From the NCBI GenBank assembly GCA_900128585.1, contig LT642407.1:1-19116 (forward strand): a stretch of DNA of 19,116 nt, given 5' to 3'. The DNA is from Stramenopiles sp. TOSAG23-3. Lineage: Eukaryota; Sar. Shown in pieces: positions 1 to 9,166 of this stretch. Position numbers and translations under genes: made by a program. Below the pieces are notes generated by a model. The model was given only the letters and a program-made list of their open reading frames with translations. It ran no database searches and had not been told where the DNA came from. Every line of letters begins with the position of its first letter. Position 1 is the first letter of the stretch.

Positions 1-83
1 TATACCTTTAGAAACGCCATTTCCGTGTGTCTTACCCCGCTCTGGTTTTTCCTCCTCCCCCCTTTCACTTTGAACAGAGAGAA

Positions 84-2051
84 ATGTTGTCCTTACGACA
101 TGGGCCCGGGTTGGCTGTTCGGGCGTGCAAACTTCGGCAGGTCATCTGCAGTGGTCCGTCGGGGGGGCAGGCCCGGGTGAAATTTCATTTCCATCACGGA
201 AATAGGGCGAAGCGGGCGCGGGCGTTGCCGCAAATAGCAAACATGTCGTCGTCCACGCTCAATGGGATTAATGACGATGCCGTTAGTCGCTCCGATTCAA
301 TTCAAAGGATTGCTTCGATCGCGCGACCGGAGACGTCGTTGATCCTGAAATCTGTCGCGACACTCGGGATTACTTCGTCGATCACCCTGCTTATTCCTAC
401 TGTATGTGGCAAGGTTATAGATTTGTGCATCAATGACCCCACGGGGGTCTCTCCCTACTACGCTGCGGGCGGTCTCCTAGGCCTCACGGCCGTAGCGGGG
501 GCTGGGGTTGTGTTACGAAGCCGCTGGTTAGCGATTGCGGGAAATAGAATTGTGCAACGCATGAGGGGACAACTGTTCGACGCCATTGTCCGGCAAGACG
601 TGGCATTTTTTGACCGTGTGCCGACGGGAGACTTGGTGACGCGCCTCTCAGCGGACACGCAGATGATTCAGAAGGCGGCCACGAACCAAGTCGTCAACGG
701 CATGCGGGCGACCGTCATGGCGATTGGCGGGACGGCCTGCCTTATGTATACGTCGTGGCCATTGGCGCTCGTGAGCCTTTCTACCTTGCCCCCGATATTG
801 TTGGCAGCTAGGTACTTTGGCCGCAGCATTCGGGATCGACAGAAGCACGTGCAAGAGCTTTTGTCAGAATCCACAGGGGTTGCCGAAGAGGCGTTTGCAA
901 ACATTCGGACCGTTCGACAGTTTACCGCAGAACATTACGAATCCTTGCGGTACGGGGGAAAGATCGAGGAAACGTACAAAGAGGCGGTCCGTGCCGGGAA
1001 GACCCAGGCCTGGTTCGATGGGGTGGTGCACACTGCGGCGAACGCGGCTATATTGGGCGTACTGGGGTATGGTGGAAGCATGGTTCTGAACAATGTCATA
1101 ACTGCGGGGGATTTGGCAAGCTTTCTGCTGTACAGCATGATGGTGGCCGGCAACATATCGTCGCTGTCTTCCACGTACGCGGAAATAATGCGAGCCGTTG
1201 GGGCCTCCGGGCGCGTGCTTGCCATCATTGACCGCGTCCCAGACATGCCATCGATTCTAGACAAGGAGACCGAAGCGCCCCTGCCCAAAACAAACGCATC
1301 CGAAGTCATACCGCTGTCCATAGACTTTAAAGACGTTACGTTTGCATACCCTTCGCGACCCGATCTAAATATTTTGGGGGCGAACTTTTCGTTGAGTGTT
1401 GAGCCAGGGGAAGTGCTGGCTATTGTGGGCGGCTCTGGGTCTGGAAAGAGCACCATTGCGGGGCTGTTGACGCGCTTGTACGATTTGGGGGGCGAAGGCG
1501 CTGTCTTTGTCGATGGCACAGACGTCCGTCGTTTGAATCCCCGCAGTCTGCGAGAGAGTATTGGCATCGTGGCCCAGGAGCCCGTCCTCTTTGCGGCAAC
1601 GATCGAGGAGAACATACGGTATGGTTGCCTTGGGGCAACGGACGAAGAGGTTCAGCAGGCCGCGGAAGCCGCCCGCGTGTTGGAATTCAGCGACCGATTT
1701 CCGGAAGGGCTTCAAACTGAAGTTGGGCAGAGAGGTACCCAGCTCTCTGGTGGGCAAAAGCAGCGTGTGGCTGTGGCACGTGCAATTTTGAAAGACCCCC
1801 CCATTGTAATATTTGATGAAGCCACGTCGGCCTTGGACGCAGAATCTGAGCACCATGTGCAACAGGCAATAAATACGATTATGCAAGGGCGCACTGTAAT
1901 CTCGATTGCACACCGTTTATCAACCATTCGAGAGGCCGATCGGATTGCTGTCCTGCAGAATGGCATTATTGCAGAAACTGGAAGCTTCGAAGACTTAGTC
2001 CACAGGGAAAATGGCGTGTTCAAAGAATTAATGAAACGGCAATTGAGTTAG
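84..2051 (+). CDS. ABCB-type half ABC transporter, probably mitochondrial (ABCB10/TAP-like)
   Basis: This encodes a half-size ABC exporter of 655 residues: one six-helix transmembrane domain (about residues 90-360) followed by one nucleotide-binding domain. The ATPase motifs are complete: Walker A GGSGSGKST around residue 450 (Lys455), a Q-loop in AQEPVLF, the signature LSGGQ from residue 554, Walker B IVIFDEATSALD (Asp578) and a switch histidine in IAHRLSTI. ATG 84 is the first in-frame ATG after a stop at 9-11. It gives a leader of about 70 residues rich in Arg, Lys and His and almost free of acidic residues, as expected of an organelle-targeting presequence; ATG 243 is an alternative start that would remove it. 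Family knowledge places such proteins as homodimeric exporters, often in the mitochondrial inner membrane. The substrate cannot be read from the sequence. No intron is needed. Confidence 0.9.
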   Translation: MLSLRHGPGLAVRACKLRQVICSGPSGGQARVKFHFHHGNRAKRARALPQIANMSSSTLNGINDDAVSRSDSIQRIASIARPETSLILKSVATLGITSSITLLIPTVCGKVIDLCINDPTGVSPYYAAGGLLGLTAVAGAGVVLRSRWLAIAGNRIVQRMRGQLFDAIVRQDVAFFDRVPTGDLVTRLSADTQMIQKAATNQVVNGMRATVMAIGGTACLMYTSWPLALVSLSTLPPILLAARYFGRSIRDRQKHVQELLSESTGVAEEAFANIRTVRQFTAEHYESLRYGGKIEETYKEAVRAGKTQAWFDGVVHTAANAAILGVLGYGGSMVLNNVITAGDLASFLLYSMMVAGNISSLSSTYAEIMRAVGASGRVLAIIDRVPDMPSILDKETEAPLPKTNASEVIPLSIDFKDVTFAYPSRPDLNILGANFSLSVEPGEVLAIVGGSGSGKSTIAGLLTRLYDLGGEGAVFVDGTDVRRLNPRSLRESIGIVAQEPVLFAATIEENIRYGCLGATDEEVQQAAEAARVLEFSDRFPEGLQTEVGQRGTQLSGGQKQRVAVARAILKDPPIVIFDEATSALDAESEHHVQQAINTIMQGRTVISIAHRLSTIREADRIAVLQNGIIAETGSFEDLVHRENGVFKELMKRQLS

Positions 2052-2230
2052 TTGAATTGGGTTTCATTGAATTGTGAATTGAATTGAATTTAATATAAGG
2101 TCAAGATGATGTATTTAAAGCCCTATTTTAAACACTAATTATATCGTTTTCTAAATAATTAAAATTCTGAGGATGATCAATCTGCTGCATGATCAATATG
2201 AAGAGAGAAGAAGAAGGAAGTAGTTGCAAC

Positions 2231-2262
2231 GTTACGATAAAAAATGGTTACGATAAAAAATG
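2231..2262. repeat. Perfect 16-bp tandem duplication
   Basis: The unit GTTACGATAAAAAATG is present twice, head to tail, without a mismatch, at 2231-2246 and 2247-2262. It lies in AT-rich intergenic DNA. The identity of the two copies suggests a recent slippage or repair event. Confidence 0.85.
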
Positions 2263-2286
2263 GTATAATAATATTGTCCATATTGT

Positions 2287-2379
2287 GATGATGATGATAT
2301 AAATAATAATATAATAATAGTAATAATAATAATAGATTTTATTAATATTATTATTAAAAAATATTATTATTATAATTAT
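2287..2379. repeat. Trinucleotide microsatellite with inverted halves
   Basis: A short (GAT)n run at about 2287-2298 passes into (ATA/AAT)n at 2302-2334, followed by (ATT)n to about 2379. The AAT half and the ATT half are complementary, so single-stranded DNA or RNA from here could fold into a long weak A/T hairpin. It is simple-sequence DNA between the transporter and the Sfi1-like gene. Confidence 0.8.
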
Positions 2380-2604
2380 TTGAACCAACTAACTTGACAA
2401 AAATTATTATTGTATGGAATGTTTGGGTTTCATGTATCTATTATGTATGCATGTGTACATTTTTCACAAAGTCGAAATGCATATAAATTTGTTAGTAATT
2501 TATAATTTGTTAAATTCTAATTGTAATTTTCTTGTGTGTGTATTTCGTATACGTTCGGGTATAGAAGTGTCACCGTTCGAAGGTAGCCACCGCTTTCGGA
2601 CACG

Positions 2605-5600
2605 ATGGCCAGCTCAGAAGCGTGGGGTGGGTTTCGGAAGGGCAACGCTCGGGGGGGGCGCAGGCGTGGGCGTTCGCCGGGCAGTGATACCAGCATGGGT
2701 AGCTCGCGCGCTGGTGGCAGGCATAGATACTGGAACGATCCGTCCGTCGCGTCGTTGTCCCCGGCGTCCCCACGGAGTCATGGCAACGTGTTCTTGAGCC
2801 CCGAGAGTTCCCCGAGGTCGAGGAGCCCGTCGCCAAACCGCGACGACGAAGCGGACAGTTATTACAGAAATAGTAGGGCAATGAGCCCTAAATCCTTTCG
2901 CTCTGGGTCCTCCTTTGCTTTTGCGGGGTATTCTACCGAGTTTCAGCACGGAATCAGCGATCGGCTGAAAGCGGCGATGCAGACTGCCAGCCGGGGGCAC
3001 CAATATGCAAGGTCCAACTCCACAACTTCGCCTAGGTCACCGCTGTCTAAAAACGGGGAGAAGGTTGGGCGCGGTGCGGAAAAGAACAGCGACGTTCAAA
3101 GCGGCCGTCGGGGAGGGGGGGCGAAGCGCAAACCGGTCAAAAATAAGTCCTACCAAAAGGATCGACGCCACCCTGGCCTTGTTCGCAGAAAGACCAATGC
3201 CAGGACGAATACCAGCCGCGGCAGAGCCCTTGTTCCGGGGAGGAGTTCGAAGTATGGCCCACCCCCGAAGACGTTGCGAAACTTGCGAGCCGTCGCGCAA
3301 CCGTCGGAAAGTTTGCGTTTGTCGCCGCGTTCCCAAGGGGGAGGGCGAGATGGGGCAAATCGTGCAAATGCAAGGCGCCAGGTCGTTCCCCGGGTGGAAG
3401 AAGAGAAATATGCGGGCGAGGAAACGGCACGTTCGCGGCCCCCGCCTGCCCCCTCGGCACCGCCCTCCGCCGATTCCCCGCCCGCTGCGCACTTGGGGCC
3501 GTTTCTTTTGGCCCCAAGGGTAAAACGAAAAGACTCTATGCTGAGCTCCCCGTCTGGGCTTCCTGTGGAAAGCATTTACAACGTCAGAAACGAACGCGCC
3601 GATGGACAGTATGCCGGGCCAAGATCCGTGCGTGGAAACAGGTACCCCAGAATGCCGGCGCCCGTGCCAATGCCTGAAAAGAAGAAACACACCAATTTTT
3701 TGAAGCGTGGGCACGGACAAAAGCGGCTGCAAAAAAAGTTCAAGCATGTCGGCGTGTTGCGGGAGCAGAATGATCGAAGCACCGTTGCGAAGGGGAAAAT
3801 CGCTTCTCAGTACATGTTCAAAAACAGCGAACCGGATGAAACGCCAAGGCAGCGACGTGCCCGAGACATCGACGCGCACGACTATCAAGGCGGCGAAGGA
3901 GAATTAGACGAAATGATCCGACGTTGGAAACAGCGCAGGGATTCAGACAGTAGCAATGTAAATCGGACAAAAGCCGTGCGGAGGGCCAAAGATGCACACC
4001 AGGCTATTTTTGAGGCCCCGCAGAGCCCTGCGGGGGTATTTCACGATGAGAAATCGAAAGCCCGGGGCACGGTGTACGGGACCCCGCCAGAATCGAAAGA
4101 GTGGGACCGGGGAACATTCAAGGATTCGTTACACTACGGCAGGCCGTTGGGGAACGACCCGCCGTGGCGACGTGCACGCGCTACGCTTTTTCAGGACCGC
4201 AGGCTTCAAATAGTGCGACCGTCGCATGGGGGTCCCGCACAATGGCTCTTGCGGCATGGGAATTCTTCCGGCCCAGGGCACTCGGGGCGGTACGACGGGG
4301 CGATGTTGATTACGGCCGCCCAAGCTGCCGTAATATTTCGCCAGACAAACTTGCTGAAACGCGCCTTCATGACCTTGAGGGATTACTCCGATCGACGACG
4401 GTGGGAGCAGGCGGCCGTGGCGGCAATGTGCGAGCGTCGTGCGGAAGCCCATGTGCCATCTGTTCTTTCACAGTGGCGGTCGTTGTTTAAAGCCGTTCGG
4501 TGGCACCGGCTGCGAACCCTGACCATATTTTTAGACTGCTGGTCAGAGTTCACGAAAGACGAGCGGCGGGAGAAGAGATCAATGCTCCACGCAAAGACGT
4601 ACTTTGATTTGCGCAGCGGCTTGCTGGCAGTTCGCAAGTGGAGGGAGTACAGCTGCCGCTGTGTTGTCATTTCTGAATTGAAGAGCCGGGCCGACACGTT
4701 TTGGAGGCGCCGCTGTCTGATCTCCTGCATTAGCACGTGGTCTTCCGTTGCCAAGCGTTTGGCCAAGGAGCGCGCACAAATGCTTGTCGCAGGCAATGCG
4801 CACCGCCAGGGGGTGCTGAGGCAGTACTTTAAAGACTTCAAGGATGGGGTCGGCATGTCCATACTGGAAAATTTAATGGAGGCCCGTCGAAATGGGGTGT
4901 TGGTCCGGCGTTGCTTCTTCGGTTGGGCAAATACTAGTGGTTTTCAAGAGCGGCTGGAAGAAAAGATGTTGGAGGCACAGATGTACGACCGACTGACGGC
5001 GCTGTCCCGCTGTTTTTGGCAGTGGGAGAACTACACGAAGGCCAGGGCTGCCGAGAGGCTGTCTGTGCTCCACTGGAACTTTCGTGCAAAGCGCGTTGCT
5101 GCGAAAAAGTGGTTTGCCTTTACGGTTACGAAAAGGGTCCAAAGGCAAAACTCTGCCCTGGCGGTGGCCAGACACCGGCAAAAAGTTCTGTTTGGGGCAT
5201 TCGATTCCTGGCACGACCTTGCCACGGTTGCATCGGCGGAGCGAAGGGCGGCAATGTACTGTCGTCTGCGTAGTATCGTCGGTGGCGTCTCAAAATGGGT
5301 TACGTTTGTCGAGGAAAAGCGATCGTACCGTGGCAAGCGGTTGACGGCAAAAGCGCATTACCTGAAGTACCTGGTAAATCGATGGCGGCGTTTTGTTCGC
5401 CACACCATTACGCTGAAAAAGTCGGCGCGCCACTGGGAAATTGCCGCCGCGCGCAGTGCTGTAAAGGCGTTGAGGTGGAACAGCCAAAGCAGGATTCAAA
5501 GACGGGCCCAAAACTTTGTTGCGAATGCGTTTGCCCGCCAAAAGCGCATGATTCGAGGAATGATTCTCTGGCAACAGCATGTGGACGAAGTTTGGGTCGA

Positions 5601-6180
5601 CCGTGAAAAATACGGGGTTGCTGTTCAGGCTTACCACTATTGCATACTGAGAAAGGCCCTCCGGGGGCTTCGCCTGGAAATGGTTTTCTCGAAAGGGCAA
5701 GACCAGTCCGCACTCCGCCTGCGCCGAAAGTTTCAATGTTCTCTTGTCCGCCGTCTGCTCCGCTTCTGGCATTGGTACGCGCACCGTGACCGAGCTCTGC
5801 GGCAGTATTTCTTCCAGCGCCGCACCGCAGTCATTTTTGTCGCGTGGCAGCGGTTCTTGGAGATTGTCCGAATGGAACGAGAGTCTGTGCTGCTTGCAAA
5901 GCTTCATTTTCGGGGGAAATGCCTGCAGAAACATTTGGTGGCATGGAAGGACGCAGCAATCACGTTGCTTTTAAGGCGCCAAATAATTCGTGGGGCGATG
6001 GCATGGGGAAACAGGAAACTGGGCGCCCGTGTGCTGAAGGCTTGGCGGCGCGTGGTGCACATGCGGGCCGTGTGGAGAGGGAAGTGTCGCATTGCGGACG
6101 ACTTTTCTAGGCTGGTACTTTTGAACCGATGCTTGCTGCATTGGAATACGGTGACCATGATGGGCCGGGATTATTATTGA
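2605..6180 (+). CDS. Sfi1-like centrin-binding repeat protein
   Basis: This single-exon gene encodes 1191 residues. The first ~570 residues are low-complexity and very basic, with many Arg/Ser/Pro and Gly stretches, and are probably disordered. From about residue 580 to the end there are about 21 degenerate repeats, each with a hydrophobic-aromatic core ending in Trp, for example LSQWRSLF, LDCWSEF, FFGWANT, FWQWENY, FDSWHDLA, LVNRWRRFV, LRFWHWYA and LHWNTV, spaced about 22-40 residues apart in helical basic sequence. This is the layout of Sfi1 repeats, which in known family members form a long helix that binds one centrin per repeat at the centrosome, basal body or spindle pole body. The ATG lies in a good context (CACGATGGCC) and is the first Met of the frame. 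The family is assigned from repeat pattern only; the N-terminal half is unlike anything I recognise. Confidence 0.8.
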   Translation: MASSEAWGGFRKGNARGGRRRGRSPGSDTSMGSSRAGGRHRYWNDPSVASLSPASPRSHGNVFLSPESSPRSRSPSPNRDDEADSYYRNSRAMSPKSFRSGSSFAFAGYSTEFQHGISDRLKAAMQTASRGHQYARSNSTTSPRSPLSKNGEKVGRGAEKNSDVQSGRRGGGAKRKPVKNKSYQKDRRHPGLVRRKTNARTNTSRGRALVPGRSSKYGPPPKTLRNLRAVAQPSESLRLSPRSQGGGRDGANRANARRQVVPRVEEEKYAGEETARSRPPPAPSAPPSADSPPAAHLGPFLLAPRVKRKDSMLSSPSGLPVESIYNVRNERADGQYAGPRSVRGNRYPRMPAPVPMPEKKKHTNFLKRGHGQKRLQKKFKHVGVLREQNDRSTVAKGKIASQYMFKNSEPDETPRQRRARDIDAHDYQGGEGELDEMIRRWKQRRDSDSSNVNRTKAVRRAKDAHQAIFEAPQSPAGVFHDEKSKARGTVYGTPPESKEWDRGTFKDSLHYGRPLGNDPPWRRARATLFQDRRLQIVRPSHGGPAQWLLRHGNSSGPGHSGRYDGAMLITAAQAAVIFRQTNLLKRAFMTLRDYSDRRRWEQAAVAAMCERRAEAHVPSVLSQWRSLFKAVRWHRLRTLTIFLDCWSEFTKDERREKRSMLHAKTYFDLRSGLLAVRKWREYSCRCVVISELKSRADTFWRRRCLISCISTWSSVAKRLAKERAQMLVAGNAHRQGVLRQYFKDFKDGVGMSILENLMEARRNGVLVRRCFFGWANTSGFQERLEEKMLEAQMYDRLTALSRCFWQWENYTKARAAERLSVLHWNFRAKRVAAKKWFAFTVTKRVQRQNSALAVARHRQKVLFGAFDSWHDLATVASAERRAAMYCRLRSIVGGVSKWVTFVEEKRSYRGKRLTAKAHYLKYLVNRWRRFVRHTITLKKSARHWEIAAARSAVKALRWNSQSRIQRRAQNFVANAFARQKRMIRGMILWQQHVDEVWVDREKYGVAVQAYHYCILRKALRGLRLEMVFSKGQDQSALRLRRKFQCSLVRRLLRFWHWYAHRDRALRQYFFQRRTAVIFVAWQRFLEIVRMERESVLLAKLHFRGKCLQKHLVAWKDAAITLLLRRQIIRGAMAWGNRKLGARVLKAWRRVVHMRAVWRGKCRIADDFSRLVLLNRCLLHWNTVTMMGRDYY

Positions 6181-6222
6181 TAAAAAATGCTGACTTGGAT
6201 TTCAATAACAGAGAAGTAAAGT

Positions 6223-6317
6223 AAAAACAAGAAAATTGGCTGTTATTTAAGAAAAAAAGAAAAAAATTGGCTGTTATTTAAGTAATTAAAATTTAGCTTT
6301 CTCGTGTACCGCAAAAG
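6223..6317 (+). repeat. Two tandem copies of the AATTGGCTGTTATTTAAG repeat, second with a terminal arm
   Basis: Copy one (6223-6251) holds the core preceded by AAAAACAAGA and begins 42 bases after the Sfi1-like stop codon. Copy two (6259-6317) repeats the core and continues through TAATTAAAATTTAGCTTT into CTCGTGTACCGCAAAAG. The reverse complement of the 6286-6317 arm closely matches the left arm of the element at 15167-15290, including a GCGGTA(T/C)A(T/C)GAGA segment. The pair lies directly upstream of a 5'-truncated gene remnant. Confidence 0.8.
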
Positions 6318-6327
6318 TATTAAATAA

Positions 6328-6891
6328 TTAAAATTAAAGAATGTCAAAAAAACAAAATGCCTCTTTTCCCGAAAGCCTGTCCTGTTCTTCAACTCTGGTA
6401 TGTGGGACTGGCGAACAGGACTGCCCGCTTCGAACTACACTCAAAACATGAAGAAAGTTTTTGCCGATACAAAGCACATTTACTCCACTTTTTCTCGTGT
6501 AATTTGGAGAACAATCACTGCAGCGTGGCCGACAAGGTTCATGTCGTCAAAGGAATGCCGGTTGAAACCCAACCGAGACGTACGCCCGTGCAAAGTTCAT
6601 ACCGGGGACATACGGGACTACAACGAAGGGGTTATTCCGGAAATCGTATCAATGGGTTTCGAAACCATCCCTGGGTTCGAGATTTCGTCGCAACGCCCAG
6701 ACATAAGTTACGATGGTATCCATTTTAAAAACGGATACAAAGCTCGTTTTGGTTATGGGTGGAACCGCGCCACTGGCAGGAAACGGGACAGTCAAATAAT
6801 GTACAGGGTCCTCTCCCAATTTGTTTTCAACAAGCTCTGCGGTGGTACTGTCGGTGGAGTCCGAGGGACAAGCCGCACATATTTCGACTGA
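6328..6891 (+). pseudogene. 5'-truncated SGNH/PC-esterase-like gene remnant
   Basis: The reading frame is open from 6328 (after a TAA at 6325) to a TGA at 6889-6891. Its first ATG (6400) lies inside a conserved block, since the frame reads KPVLFFNSGMWDW across 6373-6411; FNSG(M/L)WD is typical of SGNH/PC-esterase-like proteins. Further matching blocks are VIWRTITAAWP and a C-terminal DGIHFK (Asp codon 6712, His codon 6721), which fits the DxxH half of the catalytic triad. The N-terminal part with the catalytic serine block (GDS-like) is absent: only about 190 bases separate the frame from the previous gene, and they are filled by repeats. The remaining frame has no stop or obvious frameshift, so the loss looks recent. 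A translated 163-residue protein from ATG 6400 is possible but would lack the nucleophile. The family call rests on motif pattern, with moderate confidence. Confidence 0.6.
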
Positions 6892-7076
6892 AGATTTGGG
6901 TCGCAGAAAAAAGCAAAAAACTTTTTCTCTTAATTTTAAAAAAATAGTAAGCAAGAATTATACTACTCTCCTCTTCCGACACTTCCCTCCCCTATTTAAG
7001 AATTAGTTTTTGTTTGGGCAAACGCGTCCTGATTCGCTGTATAAACTCAAAACACTCACGGTGCACTCTTTTGGTC

Positions 7077-8393
7077 TTACATGCCGTCCGAGGTGAGGTA
7101 TTGTGGGGCTTGGGAAATATTGATATGAATCCCGCGCGGATCTTCGCAGAGGCGCGGCAAAGCTCGGCCTAAATAGTCCTGAACTGCGTAGCACCCGATA
7201 CCTCCTGGGATTCTGGTCAAATGGGGATAGCCGGCAAGGCTCCAGATGGCAAGGACAACCTTTCCCGTAGTCGTGTTTTCAAACTTTAAAAGATACTCAT
7301 CGTCACTGTTGAAGCCGTCTTGAAATGTTGGGATACGTCCCACAAACTGAACGCCTGTCAGTGCGTTGGACAAAGTCTTGGTAGCGTTATACGCCGGTTT
7401 AGGCGCCCACGGATACATTTTCTTCTCAGGATCAAACGAATTACTAACCAAGCCGAACTTTTCGTCGCCACCATCGCTCCAATCGTACCATATTGACATA
7501 CCGTCACTCACCATAAACGAAACAAGGAATAGCCGTGCAGCCAGTATACCCTGCATTTCTTCCGTCACGGACGCGTACCCAGCGGAACCTGCAGCGTAGC
7601 CCCATTCCCCTTGAAAAATAGGTACTTTTCCATTTAACCCAAAATGTTGGGGCCGAATTCTCTTCTGTCCCAGCGGGGCATATTCGTCCACAAGTTTGCG
7701 AAGTATTGCGAAGTCATTCAGAGTTGTCTCAGGCGCGTCCAGTCGGTACGGATGCACCAGCACCGCGTCCAGTTCCTTTAAAACGCCAGCTTCAAACATC
7801 TCCTGCAAGTACAGAAAATCTTTAAATTTTCTGGAAATAAACCCCAGAGAAGGCCCAACGCAGGTGTTTGTCGTCGATTTGGAATGGATCGCCTGACAAA
7901 TCTGAATCGCCAGGTCGGCCAAGCCAGAAGCGTTGTTCTTGAAGGCATCGCTACTGAGGTTGGGCTCGTTCGTAAATTCCCACATGACGGGATACTGGTT
8001 GTATTTCTCCGCAAGTGCACCCATTAAGCTCGCAAGGTGAACTTGTGTCGCCTTGTCGTTTATATCTTGGTTATAAAATTTTGGAATGGTACATTCGATT
8101 CCTGTCATGACCCGAAGGCCGTGTGAAAAGAACCTGGGTATAACTTTATCGTAGCCTGAGAAATCGTACACGCCCGGCGCGGGTTCCATCGTTTCCCAAG
8201 TAAAGCCATCAATGCGATACCAGTGAATACCGGCGTCCATCATTTGCACAAGTGAGCTTTCAGTGGGCATATTATTATGCAGGTTCAAACCAAACATCTC
8301 ACCGGCGTCCTGAAAGGCGCGCGGTAGGGGGGACAGCGCTGAAACCGAAAGGCCCCCAACGCATACGAGTAGTGCAATGAAAGTGTGCCACAT
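7077..8393 (-). CDS. Secreted clan GH-A glycoside hydrolase (GH39/GH5-like)
   Basis: The product has 438 residues. It begins with a signal peptide (MWHTFIALLVCVGGLSVSAL), followed by a beta/alpha-barrel-type domain: an early strand GIHWYRIDGFTWETMEPAPG typical of GH39/GH42/GH5 enzymes, WEFTNEPN with the likely acid/base Glu143, a VHPY segment (residues 213-216) and PIFQGEWGY with the likely nucleophile Glu263. The spacing of the two glutamates (120 residues) is normal for clan GH-A retaining enzymes. Such enzymes cleave beta-linked or uronic-acid-containing glycans outside the cell; the exact family and substrate are uncertain. It is transcribed divergently from the sulfatase gene across a gap of about 770 bases and ends convergently with the esterase remnant. 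Several potential N-glycosylation sites occur (NLS, NAS, NAT, NTT, NIS). Confidence 0.8.
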   Translation of the reverse strand: MWHTFIALLVCVGGLSVSALSPLPRAFQDAGEMFGLNLHNNMPTESSLVQMMDAGIHWYRIDGFTWETMEPAPGVYDFSGYDKVIPRFFSHGLRVMTGIECTIPKFYNQDINDKATQVHLASLMGALAEKYNQYPVMWEFTNEPNLSSDAFKNNASGLADLAIQICQAIHSKSTTNTCVGPSLGFISRKFKDFLYLQEMFEAGVLKELDAVLVHPYRLDAPETTLNDFAILRKLVDEYAPLGQKRIRPQHFGLNGKVPIFQGEWGYAAGSAGYASVTEEMQGILAARLFLVSFMVSDGMSIWYDWSDGGDEKFGLVSNSFDPEKKMYPWAPKPAYNATKTLSNALTGVQFVGRIPTFQDGFNSDDEYLLKFENTTTGKVVLAIWSLAGYPHLTRIPGGIGCYAVQDYLGRALPRLCEDPRGIHINISQAPQYLTSDGM

Positions 8394-9166
8394 CTATTAA
8401 AGGGAATGAAAGAAGAGGGTAAATCGCGAGCGCACCCGTTCCGAGGGGGTTAAGAGAGGTGTTTAATGCCAGGCGAATAAAATAGACACTTGAAAAGACA
8501 ATGGTGATTCACGATCGTTAAAAGAGGTAGTAAAATATATATATACAGAATCTTCTGCGAAAAGTTTTCTATTAACATTATAATCAATATACAAAGAAAT
8601 AAAACAAAGATAGAAGAACAATTTTTACCCTAGCTAGCAGCCCTCCTCCCACCTAATTAAAAAAGTACAGGCAATAGCAGACCACCACTTCACCGATTTT
8701 CGGATCTAAAGTATTATCCACATCTCCGCATCATCATCTCCTCACCAAATAATGTAATTAATCATCTGTCAAAAAAAAAAACTAATATTCAGCAGCTTAT
8801 ATGCGTTTTAAGATACGAGCAGATCAATCATTTGTTGCGTCTCCGACCTCTTTTGTTTTGTGCCCTTCTTTCTTCTTCGGTTGTTGGTTTTGGTTTTTTT
8901 CTTTTTTTTTTGTGAAAGCAAAACCAATATTATATAGGCTCACAGCGGCGCGAACGTTTAACGTGAGAAGATGATACGCGATCCGCCTGTTGGATTGGTA
9001 AATTTATTCATTTTGGATGTACAGTCAATGTAGCAAATATAATACTTTCTAACGAAAAAGTATATCAGCAATTCCACGCTTGTATCAAAAGAAAAGAATA
9101 GAAGGAAAAAGAGACTTTATGGTTTGGAAAAATTTAGAACCATTTATTGTTTGTTTTTGTTTCTTG
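8394..9166. promoter_or_regulatory. Divergent intergenic region between glycosidase and sulfatase
   Basis: About 770 bases separate the start codons of two divergent genes, so both promoters must lie here. The region is AT-rich with homopolymer runs (TTTTCTTTTTTTTTT near 8896-8910, A-run near 8771) and an alternating TATATATA stretch near 8536-8545 that could act as a TATA element for the leftward gene. I see no conserved operator, RNA gene or copy of the interspersed repeat. Coordinate control of the two genes is an inference from layout alone. Confidence 0.4.

Larger units (their letters stand above)
2052..2604. other. AT-rich intergenic gap between co-directional genes
   Basis: No convincing coding sequence is present. 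The stretch contains repeated TGAATT units just after the ABC transporter stop codon, a perfect 16-bp tandem duplication and a long trinucleotide microsatellite (both listed separately). It should hold the transporter 3' UTR and the promoter of the Sfi1-like gene. I could not identify a specific promoter element. Confidence 0.6.

Noticed and set aside
84-2051. The ABC protein as a bacterial exporter or contaminant
   Set aside because: The Arg-rich leader, lack of operon structure and neighbouring eukaryotic genes fit a nuclear gene for an organelle transporter.
2414-2797. A 127-codon ATG frame running into the Sfi1-like gene
   Set aside because: It overlaps the start of a clearly better frame, begins in A/T-rich DNA and reads as arbitrary sequence.
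6357-6728. A 123-codon ATG frame overlapping the esterase remnant
   Set aside because: It is out of frame with the conserved FNSGMWDW, VIWRT and DGIHFK blocks, and its translation resembles no family. It is a shadow of the remnant's true frame.
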